Source of the DNA: JANOYJ01 sp963792485
Lineage (GTDB): Bacteria; Pseudomonadota; Alphaproteobacteria; Rhizobiales; Rhizobiaceae
Assembly (NCBI GenBank): GCA_963792485.1
Contig: CAWBWL010000007.1
Span: forward strand, 558,001-622,000
Length of the DNA stretch: 64,000 nucleotides
Direction: 5' to 3'
Under the pieces are notes generated by a model. It was not told where the DNA came from and made no database searches. It saw only the letters and a program-made list of their open reading frames with translations. This document shows, piece after piece, positions 7,684 through 18,002 of the stretch; the stretch's first letter is position 1, and each line of letters begins with the position of its first letter. A program made the position numbers and the translations under genes.

Positions 7684-9564
7684 ATGCTCCAACTCACCGA
7701 CCTCTCCCTCCGCATCGCGGGCCGCCTGCTGCTCGATCACGCCAACCTGACCCTGCCTGAAGGCACGCATGCCGGGCTGGTCGGCCGCAATGGCACCGGC
7801 AAGACAACCTTGTTCCGCGCCATCACCGGCGATCTTGCCTCCGAGACCGGCTCAGTCTCGCTGCCGAAAAACATGCGCATCGGCCAGGTCGCGCAGGAGG
7901 CGCCGGGGACGGACCAATCGCTGCTGGAAATCGTGCTCGAAGCCGACAAGGAGCGCACGGCGCTTTTGGCGGAAGCCGAAACGGCGAGCGACCCGCACCG
8001 CATCGCCGAAATCCACATCCGCCTTGCCGACATCGAGGCGCATTCAGCCGAATCGCGCGCGGCCTCCATTCTCTCCGGCCTCGGCTTTGACGCGGAGGCG
8101 CAGCGGCGGCCGGCGTCGAGCTTTTCCGGCGGCTGGCGCATGCGGGTGGCGCTGGCGGCTGTGCTGTTTGCGCAGCCGGACCTGCTGCTCCTCGACGAGC
8201 CGACCAATTATCTCGATCTTGAAGGCACGCTGTGGCTTGAAACCTATGTGGCGAAATATCCGCACACGGTCCTGCTCATCAGCCATGACCGCGACCTACT
8301 CAACAAGGCGGTCAATTCGATCGTGCATCTGGAAAACCAGAAGCTCACTTTTTATCGCGGCGGCTATGACCAGTTCGAGCGCCAGCGCGCCGAGGCTTTG
8401 GAGCTGCAAGGCAAGGCGCAGGTCAAGCAGGCGGCCAAGCGCGCCCATATGGAGGCCTTTGTCGCCCGTTTCCGCGCCAAGGCGTCCAAGGCCAAGCAGG
8501 CGCAGTCGCGGCTGAAAATGCTCGAACGGATGAAACCGATTGCCTCGGTCATTGAAGACAATGTCGCGCCGTTCGGCTTTCCCGCCGCCGCCAAGGAAGT
8601 GGCGTCACCCATCATCGCCATGCATGATGTGTCCACGGGCTATGAGCCGGGCAAGCCCATTCTCAAACATCTGGATTTGCGCATCGACCATGACGACCGC
8701 ATCGCGCTGCTTGGGTCAAACGGAAACGGCAAATCGACCTTCGCCAAGCTCATCGCCAACCGGCTGAAGGGCTTCGGCGGCTCGTCAACGATCGCGCCAG
8801 GCCTGAAGGTCGCCTTCTTCGCGCAGCATCAGCTGGAAGATTTGCGTCCCAATGAAAATCCCATCGAGCACGTGCGCCGCTTGATGCCGGACGCGCCGGA
8901 AGCCAAAGTGCGCGGGCGCGTGGCGCAGATGGGCCTGTCAACCGCCAAGATGATGACGGCGGCCAAGGATTTGTCGGGCGGCGAAAAGGCGCGGCTCCTG
9001 ATGGGCCTTGCCGCCTTTGAGGGGCCGAACCTTCTCATTCTCGATGAGCCCACCAACCATCTCGACATTGACTCGCGCGAGGCGCTGACCGAGGCGCTGA
9101 ACGATTTTCCAGGCGCGGTCATTCTCATCTCGCACGACCCGCATCTGGTCGAATCCACTATGGACCGGCTCTGGCTGGTGCATGACGGAACGGTGAAAAA
9201 CTTCGATGGCGATATGGATGAGTACCGGCAGATGGTGCTCAGCGGCGCGATTTCCGGCACCACCGGCCAGCGCGACAAGCGGCAGGAACCGAAGGTCAAC
9301 AAGGCGGAGCAGCGCAAGATCGCTGCGCAAAGGCGCATTGAATACGCGCCGCTTGCCAAAAAGATCAAGGAAGCCGAGGAGTTGGTGGGCAAGCTTCAGA
9401 AGAAGATTCAGAGTATTGAGTCCGAATTCGCCAATCCAGGAAACTCGCCCGACCAAGTCAAGAAGCTTGGTTTGGATAAGACTGAGGCGCAGAACCGGCT
9501 TGCCATGGCCGAAGAGAACTGGCTGACGCTTTCGGACGAATATGAGATGAAGATGAGTGCGTGA
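7684..9564 (+). CDS. ABC-F family ATPase (Uup/EttA-like)
   Basis: This 626-residue protein has two ABC domains and no membrane segments. Walker A motifs are GRNGTGKTT and GSNGNGKST, signatures SFSGGWRMRVAL and DLSGGEKARLLM, and Walker B motifs LLLLDEPTNYLDL and LLILDEPTNHLDI. A linker rich in Lys and Ala between the domains and a charged C-terminal coiled coil (EQRKIAAQRRIEYAPLAKKI and onward) are typical of ABC-F proteins, which act on the ribosome during translation. Which subfamily it belongs to cannot be settled by eye. Confidence 0.9.
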   Translation: MLQLTDLSLRIAGRLLLDHANLTLPEGTHAGLVGRNGTGKTTLFRAITGDLASETGSVSLPKNMRIGQVAQEAPGTDQSLLEIVLEADKERTALLAEAETASDPHRIAEIHIRLADIEAHSAESRAASILSGLGFDAEAQRRPASSFSGGWRMRVALAAVLFAQPDLLLLDEPTNYLDLEGTLWLETYVAKYPHTVLLISHDRDLLNKAVNSIVHLENQKLTFYRGGYDQFERQRAEALELQGKAQVKQAAKRAHMEAFVARFRAKASKAKQAQSRLKMLERMKPIASVIEDNVAPFGFPAAAKEVASPIIAMHDVSTGYEPGKPILKHLDLRIDHDDRIALLGSNGNGKSTFAKLIANRLKGFGGSSTIAPGLKVAFFAQHQLEDLRPNENPIEHVRRLMPDAPEAKVRGRVAQMGLSTAKMMTAAKDLSGGEKARLLMGLAAFEGPNLLILDEPTNHLDIDSREALTEALNDFPGAVILISHDPHLVESTMDRLWLVHDGTVKNFDGDMDEYRQMVLSGAISGTTGQRDKRQEPKVNKAEQRKIAAQRRIEYAPLAKKIKEAEELVGKLQKKIQSIESEFANPGNSPDQVKKLGLDKTEAQNRLAMAEENWLTLSDEYEMKMSA

Positions 9565-9570
9565 GGCGGA

Positions 9571-10176
9571 TCACGTCCCAGCATCCCGTCCCCATTTAGG
9601 TTTCGCCGCTTCGATAGCCGCTTCTGCTTTGCGCCGCCTTGCGGCACGGATGAGCCCGAAAAACCCAAACAGAGCCAGCGCCGCCCCGGCGGGCATGGCG
9701 CGGTAGTCCGTTTCGGCGGCGTTGCGGCGCAATACCAGGTCAACCGTGTCGATGGAGAGGCCCTCCATATCGCCCTCGCCGACCACAAATGTGTACTCTC
9801 CCGGTGTCACGATATTGATGTCCCCAGCCCGGTCGCGGAAAACCTTGCGGCTGTTTTGCAGATTTCTGCCTTCTTCAGTGGAGGAAATGTAACTCAGCGA
9901 CGAGGCCAGAACCGTCCGGCCCTCGGTCGAGGCAGTCAGCGTCAGGGCAGTGCGCGACTGGCCAGGGTAATAGCCTTGCAGCGGAACCATATCGACAAAC
10001 ACACGTACCGGAGCGTCGCCTTGCGCAAGCTCAACAGTCTGCGGCTTAAAATCGCCGCTGCGCACATAGACGCGGTAAGTCCCGATTTCACTGCCCGCCA
10101 TATTGTATTGATACCAGGGATAGGCCGCTCCGAGCGCAAAGCCGGCCACGATCACGAGAAACCAGAAAAACCGCAT
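9571..10176 (-). CDS. Membrane-anchored protein of unknown function
   Basis: The 201-residue product from the ATG at 10176 begins with a hydrophobic segment (FFWFLVIVAGFALGAAYPWY) and ends with another (AMPAGAALALFGFFGLIRAA) followed by a basic tail, leaving a domain of about 140 residues probably outside the membrane. No catalytic motif is recognisable. It lies 4 nt after holC on the same strand and is convergent with the ABC-F gene. An upstream in-frame start at 10212 would overlap holC and lacks support. Confidence 0.75.
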   Translation of the reverse strand: MRFFWFLVIVAGFALGAAYPWYQYNMAGSEIGTYRVYVRSGDFKPQTVELAQGDAPVRVFVDMVPLQGYYPGQSRTALTLTASTEGRTVLASSLSYISSTEEGRNLQNSRKVFRDRAGDINIVTPGEYTFVVGEGDMEGLSIDTVDLVLRRNAAETDYRAMPAGAALALFGFFGLIRAARRRKAEAAIEAAKPKWGRDAGT

Positions 10177-10180
10177 CGCC

Positions 10181-10630
10181 TTAACCCTTGCGCTCCCATT
10201 TGCGCGTCTCATTCTGCTGCCAATAGGTCACGTCGTGGCCTGCGGCCTTCATCTGTTTCCACGACGCGCGTGCATCTTCGGTCTGGCCCTCATCATGGCC
10301 GTCGAAAATCAGCACAGCGCGATGATATGCGGAAACATCCGGCGGCACGGCGCGGTCAACGATGAAGCGCACGGTCGAACCGTTCTGATTGTCCGGTGTG
10401 GTGGTAAGCAGCACGGGCTGGTCGCTGGGTTGGCCTGTTTCGTCCGTGGCATGGCCGATGAACGAGGTCTCCGACCAGGTCCAGAGCAATTCATCAAGGC
10501 CATCGCGGGTCGCCTCGGTGCCGCATTGCACCACGGCCCGCCAGCCGCGCTCGACCGTCTTTTCCAGAAGTCCGGGCAGCACATCTTCGAGGCGCGAGTC
10601 GCTCAAATGGTAGAACAGCACCTCGGTCAT
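10181..10630 (-). CDS. holC: DNA polymerase III subunit chi
   Basis: The 149-residue product starts MTEVLFYHLSDSRLEDVLPG and contains ERGWRAVVQCGTEATRDGLDE, LLWTWSETSFIGH, and later RAVLIFDGHDE, the HolC pattern. HolC binds SSB and the clamp-loader subunit psi at the replication fork. The ATG at 10630 is chosen because the longer frame would overlap pepA. In alphaproteobacteria holC commonly follows pepA, as here with a 5-nt gap. Confidence 0.88.
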   Translation of the reverse strand: MTEVLFYHLSDSRLEDVLPGLLEKTVERGWRAVVQCGTEATRDGLDELLWTWSETSFIGHATDETGQPSDQPVLLTTTPDNQNGSTVRFIVDRAVPPDVSAYHRAVLIFDGHDEGQTEDARASWKQMKAAGHDVTYWQQNETRKWERKG

Positions 10631-10635
10631 ATCGA

Positions 10636-12127
10636 TCACTTCTCGTAATGCGCCGCCACCAGCTCGTTGAGCAGCCGCACGCCATAGCCCGAGGCCCATG
10701 AGCTGTTGATGTCGGACGATGGCGAGCCCATGGCGGTTCCGGCAATATCGAGATGCGCCCAAGGCGTGTCGCCGACAAAGCGCTTGAGGAATTGCGCTGC
10801 GGTGATCGAGCCGCCATTGCGCCCGCCAATATTTTTCATGTCGGCATTCTTGGAATCGATCAGCTTGTCATATTCAGCGCCCATCGGCATGCGCCAGACC
10901 TTCTCCCCGGTCGCCAGTCCCGCGTCATACAGGCGGGTCGCCAATTCATCATTGTTGGAGAACAGCCCTGCATATTCCTGCGCCAGCGCAACCATGAATC
11001 GCGCCGGTCAGCGTTGCGAGATTAATCATGAAGGCGGGCTTGAAGCGCGTATTGCAATAGTGCAGCGCGTCGGCGAGCACGAGGCGGCCCTCCGCATCAG
11101 TGTTCAAGACCTCAATGGTCTGGCCGGACATCGACGTGACAATGTCGCCCGGCCGCTGCGCGTTGCCGTCAACCATGTTTTCGACAAGCCCTATCATGCC
11201 GATCACATTGGCCTTCGCCTTGCGGCTTGCGAGCGCATGCATCAGCCCGGTCACCGCCGCCGCACCGCCCATATCGCCCTTCATGTCTTCCATGCCTGCC
11301 GCCGGTTTGATCGAGACGCCGCCGGAATCAAACACCACGCCCTTGCCAACAAAGGCGATGGGCTTGTCTTTCAGTTTGCCGCCATTCCAGCGCATGATCA
11401 CGAGGCGCGGCGGACGCACGGAACCTTGCGCCACGCCGAGCAGCGCGCCCATGCCGAGCTTCTTCATTTCCTTCTCGCCGAGGATCTCAACGTCAACGCC
11501 CAGCTTCTCGAGCGATTTGGCGGCAGCGGTGAACTCCACTGTTCCCAAAATATTGGCCGGCTCGTTGACGAGATCACGCGCCAGCGACACGCCATCGGCG
11601 ATCCCTTGCTTCCCAGAAAACGCCTTTTTGGCAGCCGCCGCATCGGCGCACTGGAGTGTGAGTTTCGTGAGCTTTGCGCCCTTGGTGGCCTCGCCGTCAG
11701 CCTTTTTGGTCTTGTATTTGTCAAATCCATATCCGCGCAGCGCCGCGCCAAAGGCGAAGTTGGCTGCGTTTTCAGCGCTGATTTCAACGCCGTCAAGTTC
11801 AAGAGCCACGCTCGCCTGTGTCCCTGCGCTCAGCTTTCCGGCCAGCGCCCCGCCGAGCTTCGTCCACTCCTGCGCCCCCAGCGCTGCCGCATCGCCAACG
11901 CCGAGCACAAGCACCCGGTCAAGCTCCGTGCCAGCGGGCGCAATCATTTCGAGAACGGCGGCGACTTTGCCTTTGAACTCTGACACCTGAATGGCGCGCG
12001 CAAGGCCCGTCCCTGCCTGGGCTTTGGCCACCTTGCTGATCTTGCCGCCGGAATCGGACAGAATGACGAGCGTGTTCTTTTTGACACTCTCAGGTTTGGA
12101 AAATGAAACGGCGACTGAATTTGTCAT
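10636..12127 (-). CDS. pepA: Leucyl aminopeptidase (PepA), single-base frameshift
   Basis: Two frames together give an M17 cytosol aminopeptidase of about 496 residues. The N-terminal part (12127 to 10949) has the active-site regions GKGVVFDSGGVSIKPAAGME, DMKGDMGGAAAV and NTDAEGRLVLADAL. The C-terminal part continues as MVALAQEYAGLFSNNDEL in another frame (10995 to 10636). The expected junction LTGAI-MVALAQE is broken by one extra base near 10997. PepA is a hexameric dinuclear metal peptidase and in some bacteria also a DNA-binding protein. A sequencing error is the simplest explanation for the break. Confidence 0.9.
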
Positions 12128-12332
12128 GAGGCTGCCTGGGATTAAACGGGGTTGAGGCGCTCCGTTTCCCCGTTTTCAAACGCTTTGGCAAGCGGCACGC
12201 GCGGGCAGGAAAGTGTTAACCATAGTTTTACCTTGTTCTTTCGCCCATTCTTAGCCAAGTTTACCTTGAGTTTTAAGCATGTGGCGTCTTAGACGGCCCC
12301 ACAGGTTTCTCGCAACAGTTGGTTCAAGCGGC

Positions 12333-13541
12333 ATGAATATAATCGAAAGATACATTCTGCGCCGCATGTTCACCCTGTTTATGGCTGCGTCCGCTGCGGC
12401 GCTCGGCATTGTCTGGACGGTTCAGGCGCTCGCGAAAATCAACCTTGTCACAGATACCGGCCAGTCGATCGGCACGTTCCTGAAACTTGCCTCGATGCTG
12501 TTGCCGACCGTGATCCCGATCATTCTTCCGTTCTCCGTGCTGATTGGAATCACCCAGACGCTTTCGACGATGAATACTGATTCCGAAATGGCGGTTATCG
12601 CGGCCACCGGCGCGCGGCGCAGCGTGATTTACCGGCCAACGCTGATTCTGGCCGCAATTGCCTCAATCTTCCTCTTGTTTGTCACCCATGTGGTGGAGCC
12701 CTATTCCCGTCAGGCTGTGCGGGCGATGGTGGCGAGCGCCAATTCTGACCTCATCACGCTTGCCATCCAGGAAGGCACGTTCAAACGCATCGACGAAAAC
12801 CTCTATGTGCAGATTGCTGCGCGAAAGCCCGACGGACGTCTCGGCGGCATCTTTCTTGCTGACTCGCGCGATCCAGCCGTGGATCTCATCTATTATGCGC
12901 GGGACGGGGTTGTGGCACGCAATGACGAGACAAGCCTTCTCTTGATGAATGACGGGGAGGTTCACAGACGCACCCTGAAGGACGGCAATCTGTCCATCGT
13001 CCGGTTCACCAGCTATGCGTTTGATATGTCAACCTTCACGGCGGCTGCGAACAGCATCACGCTCTACCCGAAGGACCGCACGACGGCCTATCTTCTCAAT
13101 CCGCCGGCAAATGACGCTCTTGCCCTGAGCGCGCCCCAGTTCTACCGGGCCGAATTGCACAAGAGATTCACTTTGTGGACGTATCCGTTTGTTTTTGCTT
13201 TGATTTCATTGGCAATCGCCGGGATGGTGAGATCGCACCGCGAGATGCGCCTCAACGGCACGATGACTGCCGCCGCGGTCGCGATGGGCGTGCGCTGGAT
13301 CGGACTTTACGGAGAGGATTTGGCTCAGTCCAGCATGAGCGGGGTCTACATTATCTACATTGTTCCGGTGGCTGCCTCGATCCTGTGTCTGTGGGCGATC
13401 TGGCGGCAGGGCACATTGCGGCTGGTGTCCATTCCGCAGCGTCTGGTGACATGGGCTGAGCGCTGGGTTTACCCGCTCGTCCAATCCTTTCTAGCGCGGA
13501 TCAATCTGCGCTCCTTCAGGCGCGCGAGGCCGCAGTCATGA
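12333..13541 (+). CDS. lptF: LPS export permease LptF
   Basis: The 402-residue YjgP/YjgQ-family protein begins MNIIERYILRRMFTLFMAAS and has the family layout: three N-terminal membrane segments, a periplasmic domain (about residues 125-270) and three C-terminal segments. LptF and LptG form the inner-membrane part of the Lpt machine, which moves lipopolysaccharide to the outer membrane with the ATPase LptB. The ATG at 12333 starts the conserved region. It overlaps lptG by 4 nt (ATGA) and is divergent from pepA. Confidence 0.92.
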   Translation: MNIIERYILRRMFTLFMAASAAALGIVWTVQALAKINLVTDTGQSIGTFLKLASMLLPTVIPIILPFSVLIGITQTLSTMNTDSEMAVIAATGARRSVIYRPTLILAAIASIFLLFVTHVVEPYSRQAVRAMVASANSDLITLAIQEGTFKRIDENLYVQIAARKPDGRLGGIFLADSRDPAVDLIYYARDGVVARNDETSLLLMNDGEVHRRTLKDGNLSIVRFTSYAFDMSTFTAAANSITLYPKDRTTAYLLNPPANDALALSAPQFYRAELHKRFTLWTYPFVFALISLAIAGMVRSHREMRLNGTMTAAAVAMGVRWIGLYGEDLAQSSMSGVYIIYIVPVAASILCLWAIWRQGTLRLVSIPQRLVTWAERWVYPLVQSFLARINLRSFRRARPQS

Positions 13542-14626
13542 TCGGGCGCACCCTTGGAGCCTATATATTCCGCCGCTATCTGGCCGCTGTTGCCGCGTTC
13601 CTGACCGGACTTGGATCGCTGATTTTCGTCGTTGATTTTACCCAGCTGAACGAGCGCGCGGGAGATCTGCCGCAGTTCACGCTCGGCACGGGTTTGATGC
13701 TGTCGGCGATGCGCGTGCCGATGGTGCTGATACAGGTCATACCCTTCGTAGCTCTCTTCGCCAGCATGGCGATGCTGATCCAGCTGAACCGCAAATATGA
13801 GCTTGTGATCGCCCGCTCTGTCGGCCTCTCAGCATGGCAGTTTCTGATGCCCGCCTGTCTTGCCGCACTTTTGTTCGGTATGCTGACAGTGGGCATACTC
13901 AATCCCCTCGCCGCATGGGGCTTTGCCCGCGCCGACGCCATTGAGGTCGATTGGAAAACATCGAAAGTAAGGACGGTGACTGCACTGAAGGACCCTTGGC
14001 TGCGCCAGACGACGAGCGAAGGCGATTCCATCATTGGCGCCAAGAATGTCCTCAATGACGGCACCGAACTTGATGATCCCGTCATTCTGCGATTCGCCAA
14101 AGACGGCGCAATCGAGAGCCGGATCGATGCATCAAGGGCGATTCTGGGGTCCAAGGAATGGCTCTTGTCAGAGGCTGTCATCACGCGCCCCGGTCAGACA
14201 CCGCAATCGCATCCGACCTACTCGGTGGCTACTAACTTTACCGCAGAGCTTGTTCAGGAAAGGCTGCAACGTCCTGAAACCATTCCATTTTATGAGCTGC
14301 CGTCCAAAATTTCTGTGGCGCGCGCGCTGGGCGTTCCGGGCAATAGTTTCGCCATGCAGTTCCATTCCATGATCGCCCTACCGGCTTTGGTGACGGTCAT
14401 GACGCTGATCGCCGCCACGGTTTCCCTCAAATTTGTGCGGTTTGGACAGTCAGCGTTCATGGTTTTGGGTGGCATCCTTGCAGGCTTTCTGCTTTATGTC
14501 GTCTCGGTTTTGGTCAAGGCGTTCGGCAGTTCGGGTTTGGTGCCGCCTTATGCGGCGGCGTGGTTTCCGGTGGCGGCGGCATTTTTGTTTGGGGTTTCAT
14601 TTCTTTTGCACAGGGAAGACGGTTAG
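13538..14626 (+). CDS. lptG: LPS export permease LptG
   Basis: This 362-residue YjgP/YjgQ-family protein starts MIGRTLGAYIFRRYLAAVAA and pairs with LptF. It has the expected N-terminal membrane helices, a periplasmic domain and the C-terminal helical block (FHSMIALPALVTVMTLIAAT and following). It starts inside the lptF stop and its own stop overlaps the GTG start of lptD, so the three are translationally coupled. Confidence 0.92.
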   Translation: MIGRTLGAYIFRRYLAAVAAFLTGLGSLIFVVDFTQLNERAGDLPQFTLGTGLMLSAMRVPMVLIQVIPFVALFASMAMLIQLNRKYELVIARSVGLSAWQFLMPACLAALLFGMLTVGILNPLAAWGFARADAIEVDWKTSKVRTVTALKDPWLRQTTSEGDSIIGAKNVLNDGTELDDPVILRFAKDGAIESRIDASRAILGSKEWLLSEAVITRPGQTPQSHPTYSVATNFTAELVQERLQRPETIPFYELPSKISVARALGVPGNSFAMQFHSMIALPALVTVMTLIAATVSLKFVRFGQSAFMVLGGILAGFLLYVVSVLVKAFGSSGLVPPYAAAWFPVAAAFLFGVSFLLHREDG

Positions 14627-16965
14627 TGACGGCCGGCGCAGCCACATTCAGGCTTCGCTCTTCAGCGGCGCAGCGTTTGCTCGCGGCGACGGCGCTGCTT
14701 TGTGCTTCGACGGCGCTCTATGCGCCCGCAGCCTTTGCGCAGACGCCATTGGATTCCGTTTCCGGCGAACCCGTCGCAAATCCCAATGCGCAGATGCTGC
14801 TGGAAGCCGATGAACTGACGTACGACAATGACGCACAGTTGATCATCGCTTCCGGCAATATCCGCATCGACTATGACGGCAATCAGCTTGTTGCGCGCAA
14901 GGTCACCTATAACCAGCGCACAGGACGGCTGACCGCCGAAGGCAATGTCGAAATTATCCAGCCGGACGGCACGCGCACTTATGCGGACAAGATCGACATC
15001 ACGGATGACTTCAAGGACGGCTTCGTCAATGCGCTGCGCGTCGAGACCACCGACAATACGCGCTTTGCCGCGCAAAGCGCCGAGCGCGTGGCTGGCGAAG
15101 TAACGACGTTCAATCAGGGCGTCTACACCGCCTGCGAGCCATGCAAGGACAATCCGGACAAGCCGCCGCTCTGGCAGATCAAGTCAAAGCGCATTATCTG
15201 GAATGCCAAGGAAAAAACCATCAAGTTTCGCAATGCGCGCCTTGAGTTCTTCGGCCTTCCCCTCGCCTTCCTGCCATACCTTGTCGTTCCTGATCACACG
15301 GTCAAGCGCAAGACGGGTTTTCTGATCCCGGGCTTCTCATACAATACGAGACTCGGCTTCGGCGCCAAGGTGCCGTTCTATGTCGCGCTGTCGCCAACCT
15401 ATGATCTGACACTTGCGGGCACAGGCTATACCAATCAGGGCTTCCTGGGCGAAGCCGAATGGCGGCAGCGCTTTGATTCCGGCCAATACAATCTAAAGAT
15501 CGCTGGCATTCACCAAAACAATCCCGATGCATTCGATCCGTTTACAGAAGACCGGGACCATGAAAACCGCGGGATGATCGGCTCCAAGGGCAAATTCCAG
15601 ATCAACCCCCGCTGGGAGTATGGCTGGGACCTCATGGCCCAGTCGGACAAGAATTTCTCCTACACCTACAAGGTCGAAGGTTTCTCCGACTATGTGCGCA
15701 AGAACGAAATCTACCTGACAGGCCTCAGCGGCCGCAATTTCTTTGATCTGCGCGCGCAGAAATTCAATCTGCAGGAATCCACCAACAGTCCAACCTCGTC
15801 GCGGGACCAGCTGCAGCCTTGGGTGCTGCCGACTTTCGACTATTCCTGGACCGCGCCGCAGCCGGTCCTGGGCGGTGAGCTGAATTATGACGTCAACGCC
15901 CAGGGCATCTTGCGCTATGGCCGCGACTTCTCACCAATCGGCAATCCAGTCATTGGCGACACGACTCCGGGCCTGCAGGGCGCTTCCGGCCGCGTGACAA
16001 GCGAACTTGAATGGAAGCGCACATTCATCGCGCCGGGAGGCCTTGCCCTGACGCCCATCCTTGCCGCGCGCACTGACAGCAACTTTGTCGATATTGACGG
16101 GCTCACGCGCAGCAGCGCCTTCCGCGCCATGGGAACGGCGGGGCTGGAGGCGCGCTGGCCGATCCTGTTCTCGACGACCAGCGCCACGCACATTCTGGAA
16201 CCGGTCGCGCAGATTTTTGTGCGCAACAATGAGCGGCTGATCGGCGAACTGCCGAATGAAGACGCGCAGAGCTTCGTCTTTGATGCATCCAACCTGTTTG
16301 AGCGCGACAAGTTCTCCGGTTTTGACAGGGCGGAGGGTGGCATCCGCGCCAATCTCGGCCTGCGCTATTCGGGCACGTTCAACAATGGCTGGGGTGTTCA
16401 TGCCCTGATTGGCCAGTCATATCATCTTGGCGGTCTGAACTCGTTTGCCGCGACCACTGACCTTGTCAATGTTGGATATGAATCAGGTCTTGAGTCTAAC
16501 GTGTCGGACTATGTCGCGATGGTTGGCATCAACGACAATAGCGGCTTCAACCTTGCGGCGCGCGGGCGTTTTGACGAGGAGACGTTCGAACTGCGCCGAA
16601 GTGAAATAGAGGCGTCGCTCGCCAAATCACGGGGTTCGATCACCGGACGCTACACTTACATCCAGGCGCAGCCGCTTTATGGCTCTTCCCTTGACCGGCA
16701 TGAGATTTCGGCCACCGCCAGCGCCAGGCTCAACGCAAACTGGAGCATATTCGGGTCGGCCACCTATGACATTGTCTCAAATACGCTGGTCAAAGACTTT
16801 ATCGGCTTTGCCTATGACGATGAATGCTTCACCTACTCGCTCACCGCCTCAGAATCACGGTCGCCGCTTGAGCCTGACGAAAAACCAGTCCGCTCCATCG
16901 GATTCTTCATTTCCCTGCGCACATTGGGAGATATCGGCTCGACGCGCACGTTTGACGGGACGTGA
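14626..16965 (+). CDS. lptD: LPS assembly outer-membrane protein LptD
   Basis: The product (about 779 residues) has a signal peptide ending APAAFAQ, an N-terminal LptA-like domain (MLLEADELTYDNDAQLIIAS, then GNIRIDYDGNQLVARKVTY) and a large C-terminal beta-barrel (for example AFLPYLVVPDHTVKRKTGFL). LptD inserts lipopolysaccharide into the outer leaflet together with LptE. I chose GTG at 14626 because it overlaps the lptG stop as TAGTG and directly precedes the signal peptide; the frame is open further upstream inside lptG. Confidence 0.92.
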   Translation: MTAGAATFRLRSSAAQRLLAATALLCASTALYAPAAFAQTPLDSVSGEPVANPNAQMLLEADELTYDNDAQLIIASGNIRIDYDGNQLVARKVTYNQRTGRLTAEGNVEIIQPDGTRTYADKIDITDDFKDGFVNALRVETTDNTRFAAQSAERVAGEVTTFNQGVYTACEPCKDNPDKPPLWQIKSKRIIWNAKEKTIKFRNARLEFFGLPLAFLPYLVVPDHTVKRKTGFLIPGFSYNTRLGFGAKVPFYVALSPTYDLTLAGTGYTNQGFLGEAEWRQRFDSGQYNLKIAGIHQNNPDAFDPFTEDRDHENRGMIGSKGKFQINPRWEYGWDLMAQSDKNFSYTYKVEGFSDYVRKNEIYLTGLSGRNFFDLRAQKFNLQESTNSPTSSRDQLQPWVLPTFDYSWTAPQPVLGGELNYDVNAQGILRYGRDFSPIGNPVIGDTTPGLQGASGRVTSELEWKRTFIAPGGLALTPILAARTDSNFVDIDGLTRSSAFRAMGTAGLEARWPILFSTTSATHILEPVAQIFVRNNERLIGELPNEDAQSFVFDASNLFERDKFSGFDRAEGGIRANLGLRYSGTFNNGWGVHALIGQSYHLGGLNSFAATTDLVNVGYESGLESNVSDYVAMVGINDNSGFNLAARGRFDEETFELRRSEIEASLAKSRGSITGRYTYIQAQPLYGSSLDRHEISATASARLNANWSIFGSATYDIVSNTLVKDFIGFAYDDECFTYSLTASESRSPLEPDEKPVRSIGFFISLRTLGDIGSTRTFDGT

Positions 16966-17060
16966 TGTGCCTGTGGCATTGGCGCGTTGAGCCTTGCTTT
17001 TGCCCCATAGAAGCGCGATGAACGGGCGGTTTTCCGGTTCACAAACCCTGAGTGAATGAC

Positions 17061-18002
17061 ATGCTGTTGCGCAAGAAACTGACCGCGGCGCTCATTGCGG
17101 CGCTAACTGCAGGCGCAGTCGCCCTCACCGCCTTGCCGCCGGCTTTCGCCGCTGGCAGCGACATCAAGGTGATCGTCAACAAAGTGCCCATCACCGCGCT
17201 GGATATTTCCCGCCGCGTCGCGTTCCTGAAACTGCAGCGCAAAAAGGGAAACCTGCAGTCGATTGCCACCGAAGAGATGATCGAAGAGCAGTTGAAGCGC
17301 GCCGAGATGCGCCGCGTCGGCATATCCATCCCGGACAAGCAGGTGGACGAAGCCTATCTGCGCTTTGCCTCCGGCAACAAGCTCAAGCCTGCGCAGCTCG
17401 ATCAAATCCTCAGCCAGTCGGGCGTCACAGCCAAACATTTCAAAGACTATATCCGCATGCAGATCAGCTGGGGCCAGACCGTCTCCTCGCGCTACCGCGC
17501 CACCACGGGCCGCGTCAGCGAGCAGGAGGCTGTGCGCAAGATGATGGAGAAGGGCGGCGGCGCCAAGCCGAGCGCCACTGAATATCTCTTGCAGCAGGTG
17601 ATCTTCGTTGTTCCCGCCGCCAAGCGCGGCGCAATTCTCGGCGCGCGCAAGCGTGAGGCGGAAAGCATGCGCGCGCGCTATAATGGCTGCGAGGGAACCG
17701 TCGCCTTCGCCAAGGGCCTCAAGGACGTGACAGTGCGCAGTCTTGGCCGCGTGCTGGCGCCGGAGCTGCCGCCGGATTGGGCGGAGTTCATCAAAAAAAC
17801 CTCCGAGGGCAATGCGACTCCGGTGCGCGAAACCGACCGCGGCGTCGAGTTCATCGGCATCTGCCGCGCCCGCGAGGTATCAGACGACAAGGTGTCACAA
17901 CTTTTGTTCCAGTCCGAAGGCGGTGCCGAGAAGCAGGCATCCGAGCTTGACAAGAAATATGTCCAGGAACTGCGCGACAAGGCGCAGATCGTCAAACGTT
18001 GA
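17061..18002 (+). CDS. SurA-like periplasmic chaperone
   Basis: The product (about 313 residues) has a signal peptide (LRKKLTAALIAALTAGAVAL, ending PPAFAAG) and a SurA N-terminal domain (IKVIVNKVPITALDISRRVA onward, with MIEEQLKRAEMRRVGI). It sits between lptD and pdxA, the classical surA position in proteobacteria. A typical parvulin domain is not obvious in the C-terminal half, so chaperone rather than isomerase activity is the safer inference. A GTG at 17052 is a possible alternative start. Confidence 0.82.
   Translation: MLLRKKLTAALIAALTAGAVALTALPPAFAAGSDIKVIVNKVPITALDISRRVAFLKLQRKKGNLQSIATEEMIEEQLKRAEMRRVGISIPDKQVDEAYLRFASGNKLKPAQLDQILSQSGVTAKHFKDYIRMQISWGQTVSSRYRATTGRVSEQEAVRKMMEKGGGAKPSATEYLLQQVIFVVPAAKRGAILGARKREAESMRARYNGCEGTVAFAKGLKDVTVRSLGRVLAPELPPDWAEFIKKTSEGNATPVRETDRGVEFIGICRAREVSDDKVSQLLFQSEGGAEKQASELDKKYVQELRDKAQIVKR

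Noticed and set aside
10706..11983. 425-codon plus-strand frame opposite pepA
   Set aside because: Shadow of pepA with no ribosome site and no family resemblance.
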